A stretch of 64,000 nucleotides of DNA, from positions 248,001 to 312,000 of the forward strand of contig WWBZ02000012.1 of the NCBI GenBank assembly GCA_011503125.2, read 5' to 3'. The first letter of the stretch is position 1. Every line of letters starts with the position of its first letter. The stretch comes from Botryosphaeria dothidea (Eukaryota; Ascomycota; Dothideomycetes; Botryosphaeriales; Botryosphaeriaceae). Below are positions 46,636-56,747 of the stretch, piece after piece. The translations under genes and the position numbers were made by a program. The notes beneath the pieces were generated by a model. It saw nothing but the letters and a program-made list of their open reading frames with translations. It was not told the DNA's origin and made no database searches.

Positions 46636-47429
46636 GATTGCAGGACGGGAGGTTGGAGGTAAGGGAGGAGGGCGTGGGCAAGGAGAATTCCAGAGCCGCG
46701 TGCGGCTACTTATGTAGGTCTATGATTAGTGTTGCCATGACGAGCTAATTTCTGGGAGCCGGTGGGAGCAGTGCTGCTGGCTCTCCGCACGGTACGACAT
46801 CAGGAACTCGTATGTACACCGACAAAAGTGTGGAGTACCTGGGTGGTTGCGGGGTCGGCTCATCTCCGGGAACGGGCGTGCCGGGGCTCCCGATTTGAAG
46901 ACGAGGGAATAAAGTGAACTAGACATTCTGCCTGAATGCTTCCCGAGCTTGGCTGCCGCGGTGCTGGCCGTAAGTTTGGTGGCTGCCGCCAGCCGACGTT
47001 GGGCTCGCCGATCATCCGATGCTTGAGGCGGAAGCCGGTGGGAGAGAAAGAACGACCGTCGCTGCCGGCGTCGGAGGCGTCGTGACTTCCTCGAGCCTGA
47101 CGTCGACCATTTCTTGTCCCGCACTTTCGCCGCCCATTTATTTACCCGCCCCATTTACCCGCTCCCCTCTTCCCATCTCCAGACCGTCTCCACCGCCTGC
47201 CGTCATCACTCCATGACTGATTCACGCGCACGATTTGCCGGTAGTTCCCGGCCGACATGATTGCGACTAGCACAACGAGCTCCATTTTTCTAGATACCCG
47301 TCTCACTGCTGTCCTCATCTCGCCCTTTCCATCGTCCAACCTCACGCAATCCTCGTCCTACTGTTCCAGTTTCCCCGGCACGGTGCTCAGGCAGCTGTCA
47401 TCCAGGTCAGCAAAGCCGCTGCTGCCGCT
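46636..47429. promoter_or_regulatory. Upstream region of the beta-xylosidase gene
   Basis: This 794-nt interval lies between the beta-xylosidase start and the intradiol dioxygenase stop, both on the minus strand. I did not find a clear XlnR-type GGCTAA site. Several GC-rich CreA-like hexamers are present but not diagnostic. Confidence 0.35.
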
Positions 47430-48993
47430 CTACTTCTGCGCCGGCGGCGAGGGAAAGCCCGAGGGGAAAGTACCGTTGGGAGGAGGTCCGCCGGGGCCGC
47501 CAGAGTTCTCGTTGGCAACGCAGCCCTCGGCGTAGCACGAAGACGCGGCGCTGACCGTCTTGTTGATGGTCGTGTCAATGCCGAAGCTGATCCACGAGAA
47601 GATGCCCTCCTCGATCGTGTCGCCCAGCAGCACGTACGACACCACCGGGTCGCTGGTCGCCGACTCCTGCTGCATGATGCCGTCGTCCTCGTTGAGCATC
47701 TGCCGTGTCTCTGTCAGTCATGCTGCGCGCCAATCGATCAGTGTCAACTTGCCTGGTCCTGGCTGTTCGTGGTGTAAGGGCTGGCTGTCTCCACGAGGTT
47801 GATCAAGTCCTGGTCGAAAAAGAGCTGTCCCACGTGCGAGACCTGGCCCGACGTGATGGTACCGTTGGAGAGCTGCTCGGCGCTGAGGTGCGACATGACT
47901 GTGCCATCATCAGTGTCTTTGCCCCTCGCAACTCCGTCTAGCTTATTTACCGTGAATGTGGTTGGTCCTTCCCTGCATCACTGAATTAGAACATTGTCCA
48001 CCCTCACCTAGATCCGGCTTGAACTTACAGTGTAGTGGCCGGGGAAGATGGTCAGGAAGTCAATGACACTGTTGCGCCATGTATCAGCGCCCGCCCCACT
48101 TCAGCTCCGAGTATTGTCATGCTCACCCATCGGCATCGCTGAACTGGATACCACGAAGCGCCTTGTTCTGAAGGTTGCTCTCGTCGGCCTGGTTGCCATT
48201 GCCACCAGCGACAACACCAGAGTAGACGCCAGTGGAGTTGCAGGCCCAGAAGTCAAGAGCAACTCCCTCGAGAGGCTCGCAGGTCTCCGTGTCCAGGATC
48301 ATGACGTCAACGTAGAGCTCACTATTCGAAGTCCCGTTAGAATAATCTCTCAAGCCATCCCAACCAGCCGCAGACTTACACGCCAGGCTCCTCCTCAGTC
48401 ATGTCGGTGCGGACAGTCTCGCCGCTGACATAGTACGGGCCCTCGGTAACCTCGGGGGACAGAACCTGTCAGAATATGTCAGCAAGTGAAGTCACAGGCG
48501 GATGCCAACCCGACGTACGCAAGAAGGCAGATCACCGAAGAAGACGGAAGGGTCGGTCTCGGGAGCTGGGTTGTGTCAGTCAACGGGTTCGTAGGTGAGA
48601 CTGCACGGAGAGCAATACTGATTCCAGTGAGGTTGGACGAGTGGTCGGTGTTCAGGACGTCGTCAAAGTCACGAGCCTTCAGAAGGGACCCTGCGATGGG
48701 GCTTGATCAGTGACGCTCAAGTTCCAGGAGGCGACGAGCTTCTTACTCTTCTTGATACCACGCTTCTCGCGGATGGCGTCGACCTTGGCCTGACGACGCT
48801 CGACAACCTTGTCCATGGTGCCACGAGCCTTGAGAACGTCGGCGCAGTGAGAGAGCGAAGTGCGCTTTGCGTTGGCCATGTAGTCGGCACGAGACTTCAT
48901 CTCCGTGGTGCCATGGTGGCCTGGGTGAGCAAGGACGCCGCCGGCGAAGAGGCTCAAGGCCAGGGAGACCAGGGAAGCAGAGAACTTGACCAT
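47430..48993 (-). CDS. Secreted intradiol ring-cleavage dioxygenase
   Basis: Nine exons (48993-48747, 48690-48619, 48565-48519, 48465-48380, 48321-48127, 48068-48029, 47972-47951, 47898-47753, 47699-47430) encode 374 aa. Intron 8 has a GC donor (GCAAGT). The signal peptide ends near 'GGVLA', and the mature protein would start HPGHH. The core has 'EVTEGPYYVSGETVR' (Tyr about 133-134), 'CEPLEGVALDFWACNSTGVY' and 'FPGHYTGRTNHIH' (Tyr228, His234, His236). These match the two-Tyr/two-His non-haem Fe(III) site of catechol/protocatechuate 3,4-dioxygenases. Extracellular members cleave lignin-derived or host aromatic diols. A Gly/Pro-rich tail ends the protein. It lies head-to-tail with the beta-xylosidase gene. 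Confidence 0.92.
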
Positions 48994-50994
48994 GGCTGCG
49001 GATATCTTGAAGAGATGGAGGGATTGAATGAAGAGGAGGAGCGATCGTTGGAGTGTTGGATGAGAAGGACGAGAGCACGGAAGACAGTTTTATACCATTT
49101 CCAGCCGGACTCCTTCACCTACGGCTGCAGGCGACTTCACCTTGATAGCCAACTCCATGCGTTTGGTACCGAGTCCTCAGGCTGCTCGCCGCGCACGCTC
49201 AGTCCCCGCAAATTGAGCACACCCTCGGCAGATTCATGATTGCGGCGGCAATGCAGGACGCCAAGTGTTTTGCTGTTCATCGGCCTTACTGTTCGAGGCA
49301 GGCGAAACAGAGATCGTGGTGTCGATATTGTGCTACAACCCTTGCGGCTCCCTCAAGCTTCCTGTCTGGCAGCTTGGCGAACCAGGCACAACGGCACTTT
49401 GTATCAGAAGCCACCACAACATGCCCTGCAGGCTCTAGTCCCTCCGCACCGTTCGCGTTTAAAAACACCCCCTCTGATTGGGCAGGGAGCGTTTTGGGTT
49501 CCTTGTAGCAAAGGGAGTTTCGGGGGTAGCGACCGAAAGGAGCGTTAGGTGGATTCTCTTTTCTTGGCAACTGCCCTACAGGCCTCGCCTGGATCGACGC
49601 CAAGAAAAGTCGTCGTCAGCACCTTAACATCACTCTCAGTTGGCTGCTTTTTGCATATGCCGGTGATCCATTACTACAGGCTATCTTGCCACCCTATCCT
49701 GTCTCGGCCTGGTCCAAATGAAACTCCCCGCAAACGCCGGCTCCTGGCTCAGCGCTTCCGACGGAGAAAAAGGAACTGCGGGATGGAACATCAGCACCGA
49801 GCTATTGTGCTGGGATCTTTCCTTTAGCCATCCACTCGTGCCACCTTTTCCCTTTGCTTATCCAAGGCTTGTGCGACGTGCTTACGCGGCGCCGAGCACA
49901 ACACTTGCCTGAGCCGCCTAAGCTTGGTTTGGACGTCATCTCTTTCTCACGCCGTGTTGTTTTGCACTCCACAAGCGCGCCCACACATGCAAGCACATCT
50001 GCACAGGCCAAAAGGAGATCAATCACCGGACCGTATCCCGTCCTTGCCGCTCCTGACTAAATTCCAGCTGCAAACTCGTAGCTGATAGCAACAGCACTGC
50101 TATGGTGAGTGTCTACAACTATACGGCAAAGACATATTCCTCCTGTCGAGTACGAATTGCCAAACATTTTCTGCCACCACCAGCACAGCCGCATGTCACC
50201 CTAACCATGTAAGTTTATCGTGAACATCATTGTTCTAGAAGCCATCCTGTGTCTCAAACGCAAACATCAAGATCGGGCATACCATCCGTCAAGTAAGGAA
50301 GGTCGGGCAAGCACGCACAATTCGCCCAAGCTGGTTGGTCCAGTTGGATCCACTAAGGACCCCCTCTCTCTCCCCACTGCCGCGGCTCCGTTTCCTGATG
50401 CAGATCCTCCAAACAGGAGCCCATGTTCTTCCAACGGCCCAGCCGGACAAGCCGACTTGGCGCTTCTCTCATTGAGTCCAGCCCCCTTATCTCATGTTCG
50501 AAACATCTATAGTGTGGGCTTTGCTAAGGGAACATGCGTTTACTGGTGCCATGGCATCGTCAGAAGACCTTATCTTTAACGCACCGTCCAGAGTACTATT
50601 CGCTATATAGGCAGGTGTAAGCAGCTTTCTCTTAACGACGCCCCACTTGCTGTTTCTCAAGTTGGCCCGAATAGCATGTAGCGCAACAACAAGTCCACAT
50701 CTGGCCAATCATTTCGTGCCCAATCTTGATGATTCCCATAGTCGGTATCCTGAGGCGTCGGCGAACGGGTGGCCCACATAGCGTACACCAACATCCGTCT
50801 CAACCGGCTCACTTCGGTCTCTCTACCTACGTCTGAATCACAATACGAAGAATCCACTCGGATTACCCGGGAGCGACCGCAAATAATCTCCGTCTACATC
50901 TGTTTGTCCAATTCCTCCAACTCCCACGCCTCAACCCCGCTCACTGTCCTCCCCAGACCTACCAGCTCTCCCACTCTCGCAGACCCGTTTCCCG
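48994..50994. other. Gene-poor interval
   Basis: The promoter side of the intradiol dioxygenase lies at the left. The rest shows only short random frames on both strands, with no splice-consistent coding chain, tRNA fold or repeat that I could recognise. Confidence 0.4.
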
Positions 50995-51835
50995 CTATCC
51001 GGCAATGGAGAACCTCAAGTCCTCGCGTGAGAGGACTCTGCATCCGCCGACGCAGCCGCCGCTCCCGCCCGCCCTTCCAATCCCCACGCACCGATCGTAG
51101 ACTCTATACAGCGCCAGCGCGAACCGCTTCGCCTCCTCCACTTGCGTCCACGCCGCGGCCGGGCAGGCGCGTCGCGTCGCCATGGTTGGGCCGTGGAAGA
51201 TGCCCTGATGGAGGCAGCTGCGCGCCGTCGCTTCGAGCAGCTCGTAGCACGGTGCGGATGGGTTTAGAGGCAGGTTGGAGATGTGTTGGTCGGCGCTCAT
51301 GTGGCTGAAGAGGGCGTGGAGGAGGATGGCCTGGTAGGCTGACGTCGGCCAGACGCAGGTTTCTTGAGTATTCTCTGCGGCTGGGGTCTCCTATTTGTTC
51401 TTTTCGTTGAGCTATCATGTCCGCGTAAGGTGTGTTTACGATTTACGTGTGGCGGAGATGCTGGGCGCTGGGCGCTGGTCGCACTCACCCGCTGCTGCTT
51501 TGTCGAAATAAGGAGGCTGCGGTGGAGCATCAATGCTGCATGGCGCGTTTGATCGCCTTCGTCCATCCAGGGGTCGATCATGACGACCGTTTACGAGAGC
51601 GGCGGCGGCTCTTTCGCGATGTCGAAGGAGCCCTTGTAGAGGAAGGACCAGTTGGGATGGAAGTGCTAGAAGTAAGCGTTGACGTATCTCTTCAGCTCCG
51701 CAGACTCCGTGCTTGAACTCGTGGGTTCAGGCGTGCTGGTGCTGGGTGGAGCTCCTTGAGGGAATGAATTTTCGGAAAGACGATGTCTACTGTCGTCCTC
51801 CTTCGCTACGGCCGCGTTGGCCTGTTGAGCTGCTA
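50995..51835 (-). pseudogene. Decayed fungal transcription factor (fungal_trans-type middle region)
   Basis: On the minus strand, from about 51,835 the frame reads a Ser/Thr/Pro linker, then 'SAELKRYVNAYF', a TAG stop (51666-51668), 'HFHPNWSFLYKGSFDIAKEP' and 'PPLVN'. A frameshift near 51,585 leads to 'VVMIDPWMDEGDQTRHAALM'. After a further phase problem come 'WPTSAYQAILLHALFSHMSA', 'CYELLEATARSC', 'EEAKRFALALYRVYDRC' and 'LSREDLRFSIAG', then a stop. This is the conserved middle homology region of Zn2Cys6/C2H2-type fungal regulators. No zinc-finger domain is seen upstream. One stop plus two phase breaks argue for a pseudogene, although unrecognised introns could explain a phase break. Confidence 0.65.
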
Positions 51836-52868
51836 GTAGCCGTATGTCACATTGGCAATATTGCGTGCAGAAACATCCTTTTTTTTTTTCGGCTAACCTG
51901 CGCTGTGCAGTCTTACGTGCCTCCGTGGAGTGTTGCTGTTCAGCACTTAGCCGATGGTGTACACTTCCGCTCCTTTCACTGAAACAGCGCGCTTACTTTC
52001 TCGTGAAGGTGCAGAAACACACAGAGCGTGTGAATACCTTTATCTCAAACCGCTACACCGCATGCATTTTCAAGTGTCCCTCGCGTCTGTACTGTAAGCC
52101 GCATCCTGGAAAGGTGCACTTGAAGGTGGTTCTTTTTCCATCTTTCATCGGGTCGTTTATGCGCGCATAATTTACCGGGTCCGTTTGCTGGTGGAGAAGT
52201 TCCGGAGATCTTAAAATCAATTAGCTGCTGTCATATATGAGCTCGAAAGGGCTCTACGCAAAGAAAAGACATGAATTGAAGGCAACGGGTGTCGAGTCTT
52301 ACCTGTTCCTTTTGAATAACCGTGCAGATTTCTCGCGGTTACTTTAGGATTTCATCCCATCAGGCTCTTAGCGAGCTTCCAATCACAAAACCTCCGTCGC
52401 ATCCAGTGCCAATTGGCACACACTCGTCACTCACTGGGCGGAATGTCTGGTAGGGTTTGTGAGTTTGCAGAGTTCTTGGTAGGCGATTTCGGTTGCTGGC
52501 TTAAATTCTTAGACTCTTCCAAAGAGTATACAAAATCCGCCAACAGTATCATAGCTTTCCTGGTTCCGGAAAACATCCCACTAGCGTAATTATGGGTCCC
52601 TATTAGCTATATATCGATATGCTACATACCACTATACAAGAGTCGAATTTCACTTGCAGCGTGAAACTATAAGGCGGCGGTGATTAAACCAATTACGAAC
52701 ATCCCACGAGCGAGACTGTAGCGTTTGGAAATCATCAAGCGTACAATAAACATATCTCATGGACAGCGAAGAGATCGAATTCAACAAAATATAAATCTCG
52801 GGCCCCAGAAGCGCGAATTCTCTTCACCCATACTTGCCACGGATCAAACACGCTCAGGTTTTTAGAAA
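51836..52868. other. Gene-poor interval
   Basis: No coding chain is seen. There is a short T-run (near 51,880-51,890) and an AT-richer segment around 52,600-52,800. It may contain the lost N-terminal part of the decayed transcription factor. Confidence 0.4.
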
Positions 52869-53155
52869 ATGACTCCCAAAATCCCCAGACTCACACCCTG
52901 CGCCAGACCAGCCGCAAACTCAGCCCACCCAGTCTCTAAGCCTTCCTGCACCCCCCACGCCCCCCTTTCGCCATCTCGGTCCTCAGCCGCTCGTCATCCC
53001 AAGCCAAATTCCCGTGAGTGCTCCTCCCCTCCTGGGTCTTTCCTTTTCTCTCCCACAGCGCCGGCGCGGACGTCATCAAGTCCGACTTTAGCCCTCTCTC
53101 CCTCGCCCGCGCCTTCACTGGCCAAGACGCCGTCATCTCGCTGCTCGGCTCGAAG
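52869..53155 (+). pseudogene. NmrA-like / isoflavone-reductase-like N-terminal remnant
   Basis: A start 'MTPKIPRL' is followed by a frame change. The conserved frame then reads 'AFLHPPRPPFAISVLSRSSS', 'QAKFP', a well-formed 45-nt intron (53014-53058, GTGAGT...CACAG) and 'AGADVIKSDFSPLSLARAFT' plus 'GQDAVISLLGSK'. That is the Rossmann N-terminus of NmrA-type NAD(P)-binding proteins. The glycine-rich GATGNLG region is unrecognisable, a TAA lies in frame just before 'AFLHPP', and the sequence stops after the first third, near a 20-G tract. It is a truncated pseudogene overlapping the 3' end of the GFA gene on the other strand. Confidence 0.6.
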
Positions 53156-53709
53156 GTGTCCCTCTCGGTGTCATTGCTGCATTTCTTTCGATATCTCGGC
53201 GTTGCCGCGCAGATTGCACGCGCATCATCGCGAACGGGGGGGGGGGGGGGGGGGGCGAATATGGCGGCTGAAGCTTGTTCTTGCCGTCGACATCGCGGAA
53301 GGTGAGATTCGGCATGATCTCTTCGATGTTCTGGAAGGTCCGGATCTTTACATTAAAAGTCAACCCGCCGAGCCTCACGACCTCAACTCTTCGGTACACG
53401 TACGTTCACGGCCGTGACCTCCCTCTCCGCGTCCCAGTCGGAATACGAGAAATCGATGAGGATGCTGGTGCCGCACAGCATGCAGAATTTGTGGGGCTTC
53501 TTCTTGTTCCCGAACAGATACTCGCCCAGCCGGTCCTCGCCGGAGATGAAGCTGACGTCGGCGACTTTGGGGTAGACTAGAAGATAGCCATTCTTGGTGC
53601 AGATGGAGCAGTTGCAGCGGACGACGGGCTTGGTAGTGATGTCGGGAAGAGTGGCAGTGAAGTGCACGCGTCCGCAGTGGCAGTTCGCCGGGTAGGTTGT
53701 CATGGCCAT
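53133..53709 (-). CDS. GFA/CENP-V family zinc protein (formaldehyde-activating-enzyme fold)
   Basis: Exons 53709-53404 and 53345-53133 encode 172 aa as read. The 58-nt intron has a GTACGT donor and a less common AAG acceptor, in phase 0. Zinc-binding cysteines of the GFA fold are all present: 'CHCGRVHF' (about residue 10), 'VRCNCSICTKNGYL' (about 30) and 'FCMLCGTSI' (about 77). Exon 2 supplies 'IRTFQNIEEIMPNLTFRDVD', the usual C-terminal end. Downstream, the frame runs through the 20-G tract (read as prolines) and into NmrA-like remnant DNA before stopping, so the native C-terminus may be lost or length-dependent. Most fungal members have unproven activity; a role with glutathione adducts is a family-level inference. 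Confidence 0.75.
53236..53255. repeat. Poly(G) tract, 20 nt
   Basis: An uninterrupted G run between the NmrA-like remnant and the GFA gene, inside the predicted 3' coding end of the latter. Confidence 0.9.
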
Positions 53710-54284
53710 GACTGTGTGGAGAGAACGGGTGCGTTTGCTGGCTGGATTGGCAAAGCAGACGTTTAAAGCGGGATCGGAAGCGGCGCAGCAACGCCGCTCG
53801 CTCGTCTTGTCACCTTGTCTTTATCTCGCAGCGGCTGATTTGTCAGCATGGCAGCATCGCGTCCCTGCTTCCTGCTCCGCTCCTGCTCCGCTCCTGCTCT
53901 TTGCGGCATAACACAGCATTCACGCCATCCGTCATACAGTTGAAGTCTTTCATGGCCAAAGGTAGGAGCCAAGAGCAAGGTTGTTTGGTAGAAGATAAGG
54001 AAGGAGACAGCAAGTGCGAGGATGATTGGGATTTGACGCGTCCCGCTCGACGGCTACGCGTCTGATTTGCTCTCCTGCGTCTAGCGGAACAACATTCGAT
54101 GTCAGTACATTCAGAGTGGCCCTCGACCTCGCTATCTACGTTCAAACTCCTGTCTAGTCTACCTGGAAACGCCTCGTAAGTAACCGATGTTGCTTGAATT
54201 TACACATTCTTTTCACGGCGCCCGTTAAATCATAAGATCCACACACCATTCGTTCCCTGGAACCAACCATCAGGGCCACAATAC
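53710..54284. other. Intergenic between the GFA gene start and GMC oxidoreductase stop
   Basis: It contains short direct repeats (GCTCCTGCTC near 53,876-53,900) but no coding sequence that I can support. Confidence 0.4.
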
Positions 54285-56747
54285 TTAAGCCTTCGCATTC
54301 TTGTTATCCTCCTTGATCAGGTCGGCGGCCTGTTGAAGTGCCCAGACGTTAGCAACCGTCCTCACATCAAACAAAAAACAGGACTCACCTTCTCCGCAAC
54401 GGCATACACGCACGCCTGCAGATGCGCCGCCGGAATCATGGGCATGACGCTCGAATCGACGATGCGCAAGTTCTGGGCGCCGTACACCTTCAGCCTGCTA
54501 TCAACAACGCCGCCGAGGTCGAGCGGCAGCATGCTGGCGGTGCCCGAGGGATGGTACTCGGTGAAGACGGCCTGCTTGATCAGCTCCATCAGCTTCGCGT
54601 CGTCGGCCACCACGTCGGGCGTCGGGTACTGCTCGTCGGGCTGCAGCGCCCGCATGCCGGCGGTGGCCATGAGGCGGTGGTTGAAGCGCAGAGCCTCGGC
54701 GAGGAAGGACAGGTCGGCCGGGTTGGCGCCGTATCTGCATTTCTCATCAGCATCTTCTTGTTGTTCTTCCTTTCCGTGTCAAGGGACACAGACTCTCTCA
54801 CCTTGGATCGATGACGGGCACGTCGAACGGGTCGCGCGACCGCGCCCGCACCTGCCCGCGGCTGAACGGCTTCATGACGCTGTAGGTGAAGTGCCCGGCG
54901 TTGTCGTTGAGGATCTCGAACTGCGAGCGGTTGGCGTTGCCCAGCGCGCCCACCAGCAGCCGGCGCTGCGCCTCCCAGCCCGCGACGACGCTCGCGTCGA
55001 CGCCGTCGGCGAGGTGCATGCCCCCGGCCTGCGCGCCCGCCGCGGCCGCGATCGCCGACGCGTTGGCCTCGGACATGGACTTGAGCGAGGGGAACGCGAC
55101 GCCGTTGGGCGGGCCGGCGGTCCAGGGGCCGGCGTGGTCGTTCCAGAAGGCGGCGCGGTTGGCGTCGTCGGCGGCCGGGTCGGCGCCGTAGCCCTTCGGC
55201 GCGGCGTAGGAGCCGTTCTGGAAGGGCGCGTTGGAGGCGACCATGAAGTGGTCCTGGTAGTTGTTGCCGACGCCGGGCAGGTCGACGGCGGGCGTGATGT
55301 CGAGCGTCGAGAGGAAGGTCGAGTCGCCGATGCCCGAGAGCTGCAGGATCAGCGGCGTGTGCGTCGCGCCCGCGGCGAGGATCACCTCGCGGCGGGCGGT
55401 GATGTTGCGGCGCGGGGAGGAGGCGTCGGTGGCGCATTCGACGCCGTTGATGCGGATGGAGGGGAGCGGGCTGGATGCCGCTCGCTTCTGCTTCCGCTGC
55501 CTGGGAGGCGCCTGTGCGGGTCCCTGGGGAAGGACGCTGCGTGCCTTGCTGAAGAGCCCGAAGAGGTCCTCTAGGCCGTTGCCCGGGAAGATGTTGAAGA
55601 TGTTGATGTTGTCCAGGAAGGCGTTGATGATCGTGTTCAACTTGAGGCCTGGTTGCGAGCCCTGACCAACGGACGAGTCGGACACAGTTCTCTCTGCTTG
55701 CGGCTGGTCGATGCCTTCCAGGTTCAGGCGGGTCACGAACTGGCCGCTGGATACGTACAAATTGTCTCGAGAGGAGACTGGGTCGAAGAGAGACCTACGA
55801 GCATCGGAGCGAGTCTTGGAGGTAGGATCAATTGACAGCGGCAGGAAAGACGCCCCGGCCGTCAGACCAACATTGGTGTCTCCAGCGTCGGCTACCCCGA
55901 GCTCCTTGAGCCCGGCATAGAAGTTGGCTGATGCTGTGTAGAACTGCGCTTGAAAGCTGACGTTGACGGGTCCACTGGTGCCATGAACGCTGTTGTCACG
56001 GCCAATTCCATACGTGAGAGCAGCAGAGTCGGGAGTTACCGTGTCCGAGAAGCTTTCGCTCTGTGGTGTTGCGTCTTCCAATCAGCTCACTTGCCTTTTT
56101 CTTCCATGTTCGGAGGATCCAAACTGAAACGCGCTGCCTGGGTTTACCTTTTGAAAATACGGGAGCATATCCTCCCACGACCAGCCATCGTTGCCAAGGG
56201 TGGCCCAGTCGTTGTAGTCGTCGACGTTGCCCCTATTCCACAGCATACCGTTGACCAGCGTCCCGCCTCCGAGCCCGCGCCCCAAGGGGTAGTGGCGCTG
56301 CTTGCCATCGAGGTAGGCCTGTGGCTCAGTCCCCAAATTCCAGTCGTAGTCCAGATGACCAGAGAGTGCGTCGACCGGCGGGTCTGGGTCGTTGCCAATG
56401 AAGAAAGGCACGCGCATCCATTCTTCATCTTGGTCCACTGGACCGGCTTCCAACACCAACACTGTCACGCTGGAGTCCTCGGTCAGGCGGTTGGCGACGG
56501 TGAGGCCGCTGGGACCTGTGCACAAAATCAGAAGCTGCACTCAAGTTGGGCTGTCTACTTCAACAGACCTCCGCCAACAACTGGCACGGGCTGGTCAGCA
56601 TGTCATGTCTCTTGCTTGAGAGAAATATTTGGCGATCATACTGATGTAGTCATATTCTCCAAGGAGAGTATCGTTGATGGGTCTGCTGCACGCAAAGTTG
56701 CAAATGGAGAATAGAACTGAAAGAGAGAGTAGGTTTGATCGTGGCAT
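54285..56747 (-). CDS. Secreted GMC-family FAD oxidoreductase (alcohol oxidase/dehydrogenase type)
   Basis: Six exons (56747-56642, 56580-56569, 56515-56148, 56060-54802, 54734-54389, 54329-54285) encode 711 aa. Exon 2 is only 12 nt and supplies most of the FAD-binding glycine motif, giving '[16 protein letters not shown]' (about residues 35-50). A hydrophobic N-terminus ('[17 protein letters not shown]') is a likely signal peptide. GMC signatures follow: '[18 protein letters not shown]' (about 100-117), '[20 protein letters not shown]', and near the C-terminus '[10 protein letters not shown]' with the catalytic His region and '[20 protein letters not shown]'. The protein is longer than typical (about 600 aa) because of an insert with a basic Gln/Lys/Arg stretch (near residues 345-365). 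Substrate is unknown; relatives oxidise aryl alcohols, glucose or choline. Confidence 0.9.
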
